Source: a virus. From it: DNA of 64,000 bases. Within the stretch, counting starts at the first letter, position 1, and each line of letters opens with the position of its first letter. Both the position numbers and the translations under genes were made by a program. Of this stretch, positions 16,876 through 24,542 are shown in pieces. The notes below the pieces were generated by a model that ran no database searches, was not told the DNA's origin, and saw nothing but the letters and a program-made list of their open reading frames with translations. The DNA lies in the IMG/VR virus record IMGVR_UViG_3300025108_000015, positions 62,001 through 126,000 of that record; one strand, 5' to 3'.

Positions 16876-17460
16876 ATGAGAGTAAATTCATTAATCGTAG
16901 ATGATTTTTATACGAATGTAGATGATGTAAGAGCCTTTGCGTTATCTCAAGAATTTGGTATCACCGGTAATTATCCGGGCAACAGAACAAAGTCATTTGC
17001 TAACGATACTATCAAGGAATACATAAATTCACTAATACGACCCACGGCAGGTGAAATTACATATTGGGCAACCGATGAATATAATGGCGCGTATCAATAT
17101 ACCACTCAAAGAGACCGCTCTTGGGTTCATGCTGACCAAACAACAACGTGGGCTGCATTAGTATATCTTACACCAAATGCACCATTAAGTGGTGGAACTG
17201 GATTGTTTAGACACAAAGAGACTGGATTGGAAATGTCACCTAAGTTATCAGATGGTACAATTGACGATGAACTACTTAATGTAGTCTACAAGGATTCCCA
17301 AGATATGACAAAGTGGGAAATGACAGATAGAATTGCTAATAAATATAATAGATTAGTGTTATATAGAGGTGATTTGTTTCATATATCATTAGACTACTTT
17401 GGTACTAACAAAGAAGATGGTAGATTATTTCAGACATTCTTTTTCAATACTGAATATTAG
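16876..17460 (+). CDS. 2-oxoglutarate/Fe(II)-dependent oxygenase-like protein
   Basis: 194 aa. The facial triad is visible: H85 and D87 in WVHADQTTTW, and H169 in YRGDLFHIS; R183 in GRLFQTFFF would bind 2-oxoglutarate. The pattern recalls the DUF6445-like branch of phage and marine bacterial oxygenases. Start ATG is in an AAGTTATG context. It abuts the sulfotransferase gene (TAGTG overlap), suggesting sequential modification of one target. Substrate unknown. Confidence 0.8.
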   Translation: MRVNSLIVDDFYTNVDDVRAFALSQEFGITGNYPGNRTKSFANDTIKEYINSLIRPTAGEITYWATDEYNGAYQYTTQRDRSWVHADQTTTWAALVYLTPNAPLSGGTGLFRHKETGLEMSPKLSDGTIDDELLNVVYKDSQDMTKWEMTDRIANKYNRLVLYRGDLFHISLDYFGTNKEDGRLFQTFFFNTEY

Positions 17461-18107
17461 TGAACTACTCACATAAACATAAGTTTGTATGGGTTGCGCC
17501 ATTTAAGGTAGCAAGTAGGGCAACTGCAGATTTCTTTAGAGAACACTCAGACCTAAATCCTCACCTACCAAATAAAGATAATCCTGGTATGATATTCACC
17601 CATACTCAAGGATGGCCTGAAGAATGTCCGAGTGATTACTCATACATTGTGAATGTCAGACATCCATATTATAGGTGGATTTCGTATTGGAAGCATGACC
17701 TAAACGACACTACCGAATTAAAACCCAATACACCAGACCCATTAACAGCACTCAAGAGTGTTACTGATGAGAGGTGTATGGCTTGGTCCGAGTGGAGAAT
17801 TATATCAGATTACCCAATTGACTATATCCTTCACGCGGAATCAGTAGAAGACGACCTTCGTAAACTTCCATTCGTGGATGATGATATGGAGATTAAGTTC
17901 ACTCGTAGTAATCGAAGACCCACACAAATACCATTGGGTACAACTTGGGATGAGGAAGAACTCAGAGAGTTGGTATATGATAGATTCAGGCAAGACTATG
18001 ATAATTTAGGATATGGTAAGTGGGATAACTACGACCACATTTGGGATTGTAGTCCAAAGACTGGCGCAAACATCAGGTCAGTCAAAACTTTCCCAACAAA
18101 AATTTAA
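17460..18107 (+). CDS. Sulfotransferase-like protein
   Basis: 215 aa with a GTG start overlapping the oxygenase stop. KVASRATADFF (16-26) fits the 5'-phosphosulfate-binding loop of PAPS-dependent sulfotransferases, and VNVRHPYYRWISYW (63-76) fits the 3'-phosphate loop (R66, S74). It would transfer sulfate from PAPS to a carbohydrate or protein. A phage APS-kinase-like gene (42806) could supply PAPS. The last codons overlap the early promoter of the next unit. Confidence 0.75.
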   Translation: MNYSHKHKFVWVAPFKVASRATADFFREHSDLNPHLPNKDNPGMIFTHTQGWPEECPSDYSYIVNVRHPYYRWISYWKHDLNDTTELKPNTPDPLTALKSVTDERCMAWSEWRIISDYPIDYILHAESVEDDLRKLPFVDDDMEIKFTRSNRRPTQIPLGTTWDEEELRELVYDRFRQDYDNLGYGKWDNYDHIWDCSPKTGANIRSVKTFPTKI

Positions 18108-18160
18108 CAATTTCTTAACATTAAAAGCTTGTGTAACTACTACTTTTTCACTATATTTAC
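18104..18160 (+). promoter_or_regulatory. Early promoter with upstream block
   Basis: Upstream block TTAACAATTTCTTAACATTA at 18104, TTG 18129-18131, 20-nt spacer, TATATTTA 18152-18159, then leader TATGTAATAATGAGAGAGAT. The block includes the preceding stop codon. Confidence 0.75.
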
Positions 18161-18187
18161 TATGTAATAATGAGAGAGATAAAGCTT

Positions 18188-18418
18188 ATGACAATTAAAG
18201 AATTTTACTTAGACAACTACCCAAGTGATGAGTTGGGTAATGAGATTAACGAGAACTCAACCTTCGTTGGGTTACTTTGGATGTTACAAACCAAACGTTC
18301 TGTCTACGACTTTCTTGGAATCTCCGATACTATTGTCAGAGAACGAGTGTTTCAAGAGTTGGCAAAACAGCTTCGATTAAGTTACACCACCATCTACGAG
18401 ATGTGGTTGAAAGCTTAA
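18188..18418 (+). CDS. Small early phage protein, unknown function
   Basis: 76 aa from ATG 18188. The in-frame ATG at 18170 lies in the conserved ATGAGAGAGAT leader found at other promoters, so I take it as leader. TVGLLW/RSVYDFLGISDTIVRERVF-type helical segments follow, ending LSYTTIYEMWLKA. It is expressed from its own promoter and another promoter follows, so it is probably a monocistronic early protein. Confidence 0.6.
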   Translation: MTIKEFYLDNYPSDELGNEINENSTFVGLLWMLQTKRSVYDFLGISDTIVRERVFQELAKQLRLSYTTIYEMWLKA

Positions 18419-18470
18419 CAATTTCTTAACATTAAACATTTGGTGATATCAAAAATTATCACTATATTAG
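18415..18470 (+). promoter_or_regulatory. Early promoter with upstream block
   Basis: TTAACAATTTCTTAACATTA at 18415, TTG 18440-18442, 20-nt spacer, TATATTAG 18463-18470, then TACTGTAATAATAAGAGATAT. Confidence 0.75.
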
Positions 18471-18498
18471 TACTGTAATAATAAGAGATATAAAAGTT

Positions 18499-19044
18499 AT
18501 GAAGAAAGAAAATCCAAACATCCAAGTTGACTTCCAAGGAGTCCGTTACAACGTTCGTAAGACTGCTCTAAGAACTTACACCTATGGTGAGAACGAAGGT
18601 AGTAGGTATTTGAATATTGGGCCAACTGAGGGTGGTCAGATGACTAAACAATACGTTAAGACCATCAACAAGAACTACCTTTGTAAGGTCAAAGCAGAAC
18701 ACTTTAGTATGGGTAACTCACTAAATGTTTATGTGACTATGAAAGATGGGTCACCAATTCCACAAGAAGACTTTAATAAAATCAAAGACTTTGTTGAGAT
18801 GTTCAAGTATGGTAGTTTCAATGGTATGATTGATATGTACGAAACTCGAAACGCAAGTTACGAAACCGACAACGGAAACCACATTGAGGGTGGATGTAAA
18901 TACACCCACGTTAGTAACACACCACGATTCGGAACAGTTGAGTGGATTGTCAATGAGGTAACGAATCTTGGTAGAACTCTTGAGGATACTACACAATACG
19001 TTTCTAACAAAAAGATTGTTGAAAGAGCAGTGGCTCAACTTTAA
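18499..19044 (+). CDS. Early protein with LPD29-like domain
   Basis: 181 aa. Residues 45-120 (CKVKAEHFSMGNSLNVYV, then FNKIKDFVEMFKYGSFNGM) resemble the large polyvalent protein-associated domain LPD29, in which a glycine-serine strand precedes a helix and FxxGxFxGM. In giant phage proteins LPD29 sits between enzymatic modules; here it stands alone. It is flanked on both sides by strong early promoters, so it may act on the host soon after entry. Confidence 0.55.
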   Translation: MKKENPNIQVDFQGVRYNVRKTALRTYTYGENEGSRYLNIGPTEGGQMTKQYVKTINKNYLCKVKAEHFSMGNSLNVYVTMKDGSPIPQEDFNKIKDFVEMFKYGSFNGMIDMYETRNASYETDNGNHIEGGCKYTHVSNTPRFGTVEWIVNEVTNLGRTLEDTTQYVSNKKIVERAVAQL

Positions 19045-19096
19045 CAATTTCTTAACATTAAAAGTTTGGTGGTTGACTAAATAATCACTATATTAG
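19041..19096 (+). promoter_or_regulatory. Early promoter with upstream block
   Basis: TTAACAATTTCTTAACATTA at 19041, TTG 19066-19068, 20-nt spacer, TATATTAG 19089-19096, leader TACTGTAATAATGAGAGAT. Confidence 0.75.
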
Positions 19097-19115
19097 TACT
19101 GTAATAATGAGAGAT

Positions 19116-19298
19116 ATGATAAATAAAATTGATTTTAAGTTTTTAGTTGCTTCTTTAATGTTTTTAAGTTTGGGTGTATTAACACTTAATGGTAACATTC
19201 AAAACTACGTTCACTTCCAAGACCCCTTAAACGAAATGGGATTTGCATTCTTAGGGTTTTTCGGTGGTGTTTTATTCGCATTAGGTATTAAAAAATAA
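19116..19298 (+). CDS. Small two-pass membrane protein
   Basis: 60 aa from ATG 19116 (an ATG at 19107 belongs to the leader). Two hydrophobic segments: FLVASLMFLSLGVLTLNG and FAFLGFFGGVLFALGI. Early expression suggests an envelope function such as exclusion or host modulation; unproven. Confidence 0.6.
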   Translation: MINKIDFKFLVASLMFLSLGVLTLNGNIQNYVHFQDPLNEMGFAFLGFFGGVLFALGIKK

Positions 19299-19301
19299 AA
19301 T

Positions 19302-19610
19302 ATGGATTGTAAAATAATAATTGGTTGTCAGTATTACGAAAACTATAACGTAGGTCCGGAAGGATTCGGTGAAGTTCCACATTGGAAACCCAAAGGTGGG
19401 CATGATTTCCAAATCAAAGTGGATTCAGATTTGTTGTTGTATTCTAATAAGTTAGAACAACATTTAACAAAGTTGGTTGAGGCTCAATCAACTATTGCTG
19501 AAAAGTTTGAGTATCGTGAACACAAACTTGAATGGAGTGAACCATCGGTTTTGAGTACGGAATCTTTGTATGAACTAATTCGAACAGAAGATGAAGAAGT
19601 GGCAGTATAG
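19302..19610 (+). CDS. Hypothetical protein
   Basis: 102 aa, beginning MDCKIIIGCQYYENYNVGPEGFG and continuing with WKPKGGHDFQIKVDSDLLLY, an alpha/beta-looking start followed by charged helices. Three bases after the membrane protein stop. No family recognised. Confidence 0.6.
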   Translation: MDCKIIIGCQYYENYNVGPEGFGEVPHWKPKGGHDFQIKVDSDLLLYSNKLEQHLTKLVEAQSTIAEKFEYREHKLEWSEPSVLSTESLYELIRTEDEEVAV

Positions 19611-19614
19611 AGAA

Positions 19615-19782
19615 ATGGGGTCTCGCGATAAGAAGACCAAGAAGCTAAAATACTACAATGTATCAGTTGAGAACTGGAAGATTGTAGATTGTGAGTGTCC
19701 GGCACGTGAGTTCCGTAGATACACCCCTTGTAAACATATGAAACGACTATCAGAAAAGATGTCAAACTTAACAATAAATTAA
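19615..19782 (+). CDS. SWIM-like zinc-finger protein
   Basis: 55 aa from ATG 19615; the in-frame ATG at 19591 would overlap the preceding gene by 20 nt. CECPAREFRRYTPCKHMKR fits the SWIM pattern CxC-xn-CxH with a basic flank. SWIM fingers mediate DNA or protein binding, usually within larger proteins; here the finger is almost the entire protein. Confidence 0.65.
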   Translation: MGSRDKKTKKLKYYNVSVENWKIVDCECPAREFRRYTPCKHMKRLSEKMSNLTIN

Positions 19783-19822
19783 CATAAAAACTTGTGTATG
19801 TCGAATATATTTCGTATATTAC
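19768..19822 (+). promoter_or_regulatory. Early promoter with upstream block
   Basis: TTAACAATAAATTAACATAA at 19768, TTG 19792-19794, 20-nt spacer, TATATTAC 19815-19822, leader CTGTAATAAGAGAGAGAGAT. Confidence 0.7.
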
Positions 19823-19853
19823 ACCTGTAATAAGAGAGAGAGAGATAATAAAC

Positions 19854-20207
19854 ATGAAACAAAAAACTATTTTCAGCGATATTGATGGGACTTTAGTTCA
19901 CCAAGTACAATTCGAAAATATTGACCCGTTCACTTCCAAAGCACTACCTGGCGCTGTTGAGATTCTAACTAAGATGTTCAAAGAAGGTCACCACATTGTG
20001 TTGACTACTGCACGTCCAGAAGAACTAAGAGACACTACCATCCAAGAGATGGACTTGTTAGGAATTCCATTTCACCAATTGGTAATGGGTATTGGTCGTA
20101 GTGAACGTATTTTAATCAACAATACAAGTACTAAGAACCCCAACGAGAAACGTGCTACGGCTATCGAGGTTCAGAAAAACAATGGTATTGAAGGTTACGG
20201 ACTATAA
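19854..20207 (+). CDS. HAD-like phosphatase (Cof/BT4131-type small form)
   Basis: 117 aa from ATG 19854; an in-frame ATG at 19794 lies inside the promoter. FSDIDGTLVHQ gives motif I DxDGT, and VLTTARPEELRD gives motif II. The C-terminal acidic motif is abbreviated (SERILINNTS at its place), so activity may be limited. Strong early promoter. Possibly a nucleotide or sugar phosphatase. Confidence 0.75.
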   Translation: MKQKTIFSDIDGTLVHQVQFENIDPFTSKALPGAVEILTKMFKEGHHIVLTTARPEELRDTTIQEMDLLGIPFHQLVMGIGRSERILINNTSTKNPNEKRATAIEVQKNNGIEGYGL

Positions 20208-20228
20208 AACTTAAAAACAAATAAATAT

Positions 20229-20405
20229 ATGAAAAAGTTAGCCAAATGGGCACCAGCCCTAATCGCATTAATCGCATTACTCTATTCAGTAGCGTTAGGT
20301 TCGATGGGTCGTACTGAAGAAGCACAATACTCTTCACATTGGCCAAGTACCTTAATCCTATTCTATCTACTAATAGACAAAATTAAGAACACGGAAATAC
20401 AATAG
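20229..20405 (+). CDS. Small membrane protein
   Basis: 58 aa. N-terminal helix WAPALIALIALLYSVALG and a second weaker one STLILFYLLIDKI. Starts 21 nt after the HAD gene. Function unknown. Confidence 0.55.
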   Translation: MKKLAKWAPALIALIALLYSVALGSMGRTEEAQYSSHWPSTLILFYLLIDKIKNTEIQ

Positions 20406-20407
20406 TT

Positions 20408-20596
20408 ATGAGCTTTTCAATGTATTTTGTAGGTTTTGTAATTTTTGTATTGTATATGTACTTTACTATTTGGAACATTAATAATGGTTCTAAAAAGCAA
20501 GAAGAAGATTACTACCAAAGACATAATCAACCTAACCCATCTGATTATGATGGCATGGGCAATTATAGTAGGTTCCCTAAAGATGAAATGGACTAA
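20408..20596 (+). CDS. Small single-pass membrane protein
   Basis: 62 aa. One helix YFVGFVIFVLYMYFTIW, then a polar Asn/Asp/Tyr-rich tail (NQPNPSDYDGMGNYSRFP). Two bases separate it from the upstream stop. Function unknown. Confidence 0.55.
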   Translation: MSFSMYFVGFVIFVLYMYFTIWNINNGSKKQEEDYYQRHNQPNPSDYDGMGNYSRFPKDEMD

Positions 20597-20599
20597 ACT

Positions 20600-20701
20600 A
20601 TGGATTGGTTATTACTATTACTTATCGGAATACTTGGTGGTTCTACTACTTATGGTATGATACGTGTATTATCGTATCTTCACGATAAGGAGAATGGATG
20701 A
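20600..20701 (+). CDS. 33-aa membrane peptide
   Basis: MDWLLLLLLIGILGGSTT starts a single hydrophobic helix with a short charged tail ending HDKENG. It overlaps the next ATG as ATGA, which argues that it is translated. Confidence 0.45.
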   Translation: MDWLLLLLIGILGGSTTYGMIRVLSYLHDKENG

Positions 20702-20934
20702 CTAAAGAAGATTTAATAGAGCTTGGATTTGATAGATTTGATGAGTATGATTCGGATGTTGGGGACTGGTATTACTATGAATCAACATGGAATGGTATTG
20801 AATTAATTACAAATCCATCAGATGAGTGGAATTCTAAAGGAATGTATGTCGAGATAATTGATACAGATGTAAGATTCCGGTCACTAAACGATTTATGGGC
20901 ACTAAAGGAGATACTTAGTAATAATATGAAGTAA
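20698..20934 (+). CDS. Small acidic hypothetical protein
   Basis: 78 aa, starting MTKEDLIELGFDRFDEYDSD with many aromatic and acidic residues (GDWYYYESTWNGIELI). This EDL-x-GF opening is frequent in phage early proteins. Coupled to neighbours at both ends (ATGA, TAATG). Confidence 0.6.
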   Translation: MTKEDLIELGFDRFDEYDSDVGDWYYYESTWNGIELITNPSDEWNSKGMYVEIIDTDVRFRSLNDLWALKEILSNNMK

Positions 20935-21269
20935 TGAGAGATAACTTAAAAACAATAGTTGTACATATACCAAAGCGGTGTAGAAAGCCAAAAATGGATA
21001 TATTCGATGACCACATTGATAAAGTTAACAATGCACGTTCAACTAAATACTTACCAGATGATACCAATATTATTGCAATGGGTATGGGTGGTCAAGGTTT
21101 AATTGATATGTATAATGAGAAACACTTTGGTATTAAACGTAAGGTAGTATCTAAAAAGGTGGTGAGTTTAAAGAATAAAAATACCACTAAGAAAAAAGTT
21201 AATAAATCTGAATTGAAGAAAGCTATATCTAACCAAAAGTCATTTGTTAATGGTGAAAAGTTTTGGTAA
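20934..21269 (+). CDS. Basic hypothetical protein
   Basis: 111 aa. IVVHIPKRCRKPKMDIFDDH at the N terminus and a lysine-rich C-terminal third (KRKVVSKKVVSLKNKN) suggest nucleic-acid binding. No domain recognised. Its end overlaps the groES promoter. Confidence 0.5.
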   Translation: MRDNLKTIVVHIPKRCRKPKMDIFDDHIDKVNNARSTKYLPDDTNIIAMGMGGQGLIDMYNEKHFGIKRKVVSKKVVSLKNKNTTKKKVNKSELKKAISNQKSFVNGEKFW

Positions 21270-21293
21270 TCTCAGATTTATTTTGTATATTAG
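21263..21293 (+). promoter_or_regulatory. Host-type promoter for groES
   Basis: TTG 21263-21265, 20-nt spacer, TATATTAG 21286-21293, followed by a 23-nt leader with AAAGGAAAA before ATG 21317. It lacks the TTAACAATTTCTTAACA block. Confidence 0.65.
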
Positions 21294-21316
21294 TAAATAA
21301 TAAAGGAAAACAAGTT

Positions 21317-21601
21317 ATGAAGTATCAACCTTTGAATGACTATGTGTTAGTCAAAACTATCAAAGAAGAAGAGAAAACTAAAGGTGGACTCTACAAACCA
21401 TCAGACTCTAAAGAGCAAATGCATGGTGAAGTAATATCAGTTGGAAATGGTATCTACACATCCAATGGTACATTGATACCTATGGTTTTAAATGTAGGTG
21501 ATAGAGTAATTGTACCAAATACTGGTATCCAAATGAAGTTGGATGGTGAGAAGTACAATATGTATCGTGAACAAGAAATTCTAATGGTAATCAATGAGTA
21601 A
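21317..21601 (+). CDS. groES: GroES-like co-chaperonin
   Basis: 94 aa from ATG 21317 (AAGTTATG context); the longer frame from 21263 includes the promoter. LNDYVLVKTIKEEEKTKGGL and YKPSDSKEQMHGEVISVGNG give the GroES beta-barrel start and mobile-loop region, and GDRVIVPNTG the conserved lid strand. It would cap the phage GroEL encoded 1.4 kb downstream to fold virion proteins. Confidence 0.9.
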   Translation: MKYQPLNDYVLVKTIKEEEKTKGGLYKPSDSKEQMHGEVISVGNGIYTSNGTLIPMVLNVGDRVIVPNTGIQMKLDGEKYNMYREQEILMVINE

Positions 21602-21773
21602 GATTAAACGTTGGATTGATGACGAAATGTCAAAGGGTATTGACCTATTACATCCAGACAATCAAGGATTTGATGATGATTATCAAGAAGAAGGTTTTGG
21701 GGAATGGTGTCACTACTCAGGAATGCCATCACCAAACGCATACGATAATACTGAAGGTTTAGATGAGGGATGA
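21594..21773 (+). CDS. Small acidic protein
   Basis: 59 aa, overlapping groES by 8 nt and the next gene as ATGA. MSKIKRWIDDEMSKGIDLLH is helical; the remainder is acidic and aromatic (GFDDDYQEEGFGEWCHYSG). Unknown function, but the double overlap supports translation. Confidence 0.5.
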   Translation: MSKIKRWIDDEMSKGIDLLHPDNQGFDDDYQEEGFGEWCHYSGMPSPNAYDNTEGLDEG

Positions 21774-22114
21774 GAAATCTATTAATAGGAACACTTCTAT
21801 TTATAATAGGACAATCGTTAATATGGTTTCAAACCAACGGACAATTCGTATGGCCGTGGTTTAAAAAAAACCCACTGATAGTGTCCATCGTGGCTGGTAC
21901 GGGTATAAGTTACATATTTATTATGGCTACTCGTATGATAGCTGAGTATTATGATGGTACATTGTGGCCTGGTAGGTTTATTGCTTTTGGTAGTGGTATA
22001 TTTGGATTCACATTTCTAACTTGGTATTTTATGAATGAGGGTATTACTCTAAAAACACTTATATCATTAATTCTGGCAATTACAATAGTATCAATACAAA
22101 TCTTATGGAAATAG
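21770..22114 (+). CDS. Multi-pass membrane protein
   Basis: 114 aa with four hydrophobic segments: LLIGTLLFIIGQSLIWF, PLIVSIVAGTGISYIFIM, FIAFGSGIFGFTFLTWYF and LISLILAITIVSIQIL. It is the size of a small multidrug-type or DMT half-transporter, but no charged transport residue is obvious. Probably in the host inner membrane. Confidence 0.65.
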   Translation: MRNLLIGTLLFIIGQSLIWFQTNGQFVWPWFKKNPLIVSIVAGTGISYIFIMATRMIAEYYDGTLWPGRFIAFGSGIFGFTFLTWYFMNEGITLKTLISLILAITIVSIQILWK

Positions 22115-22323
22115 TAAAAAGTGAACTCGCTAGACACACGCTGATTCTAAATGAAGTTACTGAAATCGTATACTCAAATCCAATTCATATAAAAGGTATA
22201 ACTGCCTATAACGAGAAACGTAAGTTACTAACTCTTACAGATAGAGTTCAACAAAATCGCCAATTACTAAGAAGAAGAGACCTTCAATTTTTACAAAGGT
22301 TGATTAATAAGTATTCTCAATGA
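22105..22323 (+). CDS. Small helical hypothetical protein
   Basis: 72 aa overlapping the membrane protein by 10 nt. Basic helical C terminus (TDRVQQNRQLLRRRDLQFLQ). Possibly nucleic-acid binding. Nothing recognised. Confidence 0.5.
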   Translation: MEIVKSELARHTLILNEVTEIVYSNPIHIKGITAYNEKRKLLTLTDRVQQNRQLLRRRDLQFLQRLINKYSQ

Positions 22324-22346
22324 TACTTATATAAAAATGGAAACAA

Positions 22347-22955
22347 ATGAGTAGTTACAAAAAAGGAACAAAACTTCCAAATGGTTATGTTTTAGGTAAA
22401 GGAAGAACTCCACTTAACCTTACTGAAGCTCAAATCCGTTATGCGATGAAGAACTCCAAATCTAACTCATCTGCTGCAAGATTCCTTAATGTATCATTTA
22501 CTACTTATCAGAAATATTCCAAATTATACAAAGACGATGATACTGGTAAAACTTTATATGAACTACATAAGAACCAAAAAGGTGAAGGTGTAAAGAAACC
22601 ATATAATGTTTCAAAAGGTAGATATGCGCTTCAAGACATTTTGGATGGTAAATATCCTGATTATGGTGTACATTTCTTAAAGAAGAGATTAATCAATAAC
22701 GCAGATAATATGCCAGAGTTCCCACATGAATGTCATAATTGTGGGTATAGTGAAAGTAGAATTACGGATGGAAACGTTCCATTAGTATTAGACCACATGG
22801 ATGATGATTGGACAAATCATAAACTTGAAAATATAAGATTTTTATGTTACAATTGTTATCACAACCTCCGAGGTAATATCAGAGGCAGACAGCCTGAGTG
22901 GAGAGCTGAACAAATTAGAAAAGCAAGAAAAAAACAAAAAAAGAAGGACAAATAA
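22347..22955 (+). CDS. HNH endonuclease-like protein with N-terminal HTH
   Basis: 202 aa. Residues 25-60 (LTEAQIRYAMKNSKSNSSAA) look like a helix-turn-helix. The HNH core lies near residues 128-172: CHNCGYSE, LVLDHMDDDWTNHKLENI and FLCYNCYHNLRG, with two CxxC zinc pairs and the DH metal site. It sits between groES and groEL and may be a homing-type free-standing nuclease. Tail is lysine rich. Confidence 0.82.
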   Translation: MSSYKKGTKLPNGYVLGKGRTPLNLTEAQIRYAMKNSKSNSSAARFLNVSFTTYQKYSKLYKDDDTGKTLYELHKNQKGEGVKKPYNVSKGRYALQDILDGKYPDYGVHFLKKRLINNADNMPEFPHECHNCGYSESRITDGNVPLVLDHMDDDWTNHKLENIRFLCYNCYHNLRGNIRGRQPEWRAEQIRKARKKQKKKDK

Positions 22956-22958
22956 GTT

Positions 22959-24542
22959 ATGGGTAAAGAAGTATTTTACGGAAAGACATCGAGAGAGAAA
23001 CTCTTAGAAGGTGTAGATGCATTAGCAGATGCAGTTGTAGTTACATTAGGACCACGTGGTCGTAACGTGATTATTGAAACTGATACAACACCACATATTA
23101 CAAAGGATGGGGTTACAGTAGCTAAGTCTATTGAATTTACAGACCCAACCAAAAACTTGGGTGCTAAGGTAATCAAAGAAGCATCTCAACAAACTGCTGA
23201 CAACGCAGGTGATGGGACAACTACCTCAACTGTACTTGCACGTGATATCTTTAAAAAAGGTATGGATGCAATTGAAAAGGGAGCTAACCCAATTGAATTG
23301 AAACGTGGGATGGATACTGCAGTAAAAGGTATTGTTAATAATCTTGTTGAAACCATTTCAACTAAAGTAGAAACTAACGACCAAATCAAACAGGTAGCAA
23401 CAATCTCAGCAAATGGTGATTCGGTGATTGGTTCTATGATTGCTGATGCAATGGACCAAGTTGGTCGTGATGGGGTAATTACTGTTGAAGAGGGTAATTC
23501 AAGTGATGATGAACTGACTATTGTAGAGGGGTTGGAATTCGAACAAGGATACCTATCACATTATTTCATTAACAATCAGACCAAATTGACTTCTGAATTA
23601 GAAGACCCTATGATTCTTATGTATGATGGTCGTATTTCAGAAATGGATGACATCGTTGGTATCCTTGAGGGTGTATCAAGTAAGAATCAGGCAATTGTAG
23701 TAATTGCTCAAGAAGTAGATGGGCAAGCGCTAGCTACAATGGTAGTTAATTCGGCACGTCAAACCTTAAAATGTGTTGCTATCAAAGCACCTGGCTTCGG
23801 TAACGAACGTAGTGAGATGTTGAGAGATATGTCTGCTCTAACCGGCGCTACTTTGTTTGGTGGTGTTGGTAAAGAGTTGGAAGATATCACAATGGATGAC
23901 TTAGGGTCAGCTGACAAAGTAGTGGTTAGTAAATCTAAATCAGTAATCATTGGTGGTGCTGGTGAATCGGATGATATCAAACTCCGTATTGACCAAATCA
24001 AGAATGAAATCGAAGAATCGAGTTCAGACTATGAGAAAGAAAAACTACACAAACGATTATCTAAGTTAAGTGGTGGTGTTGCAGTTCTCAGAGTAGGTGC
24101 TGAATCTGAAATCGAGATGAAGGAAAAGAAAGATAGAATTGATGATGCTCTACTTGCTACAAAAGCTGCAGTCGAGGAAGGTATTGTGCCAGGTGGTGGT
24201 TCTGCTCTAATCCACGCAAGTGATAGAATACATATGGGTGTTGATAGATTATCAGCTGACCAAGAAACCGGATTCAATATTGTATGTTCTGCCTGTTACT
24301 CACCTTTTAATTCTATTTTAGAAAATGCAGGTTTAACTTATACACCAGAAGGTGAAACTCAAACTACTTATGGTTATAATGTAGTGACTGAACAATGGTG
24401 TGATATGTTAGAAGTGGGTGTAATTGACCCAACCAAAGTAACACGAACGGCACTTGAAAAAGCTGTCTCAGTTGCATCTACATTACTAACCACGGAATGT
24501 ATGATTGTCAATGAGGTAGAGGATAGTGAATCGGAAGCTTAA
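22959..24542 (+). CDS. groEL: GroEL-like chaperonin
   Basis: 527 aa, nearly full length. ATPase signature GDGTTTSTVLA lies at 84-94, LGPRGRNV at 30-37 binds nucleotide, and EEGIVPGGGSAL near residue 410 is the standard distal motif. The C-terminal GGM tail of bacterial GroEL is missing; instead it ends NEVEDSESEA, and the distal domain contains an unusual Cys-rich CSACYSPFNSILENAG segment. It would form a folding chamber with the upstream GroES. The divergence suggests long residence in the phage lineage. Confidence 0.95.
   Translation: MGKEVFYGKTSREKLLEGVDALADAVVVTLGPRGRNVIIETDTTPHITKDGVTVAKSIEFTDPTKNLGAKVIKEASQQTADNAGDGTTTSTVLARDIFKKGMDAIEKGANPIELKRGMDTAVKGIVNNLVETISTKVETNDQIKQVATISANGDSVIGSMIADAMDQVGRDGVITVEEGNSSDDELTIVEGLEFEQGYLSHYFINNQTKLTSELEDPMILMYDGRISEMDDIVGILEGVSSKNQAIVVIAQEVDGQALATMVVNSARQTLKCVAIKAPGFGNERSEMLRDMSALTGATLFGGVGKELEDITMDDLGSADKVVVSKSKSVIIGGAGESDDIKLRIDQIKNEIEESSSDYEKEKLHKRLSKLSGGVAVLRVGAESEIEMKEKKDRIDDALLATKAAVEEGIVPGGGSALIHASDRIHMGVDRLSADQETGFNIVCSACYSPFNSILENAGLTYTPEGETQTTYGYNVVTEQWCDMLEVGVIDPTKVTRTALEKAVSVASTLLTTECMIVNEVEDSESEA

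Noticed and set aside
22976-24277. Minus-strand ORFs opposite groEL
   Set aside because: Low-complexity Ser/Pro-rich shadows of a strongly conserved gene; no start signals.
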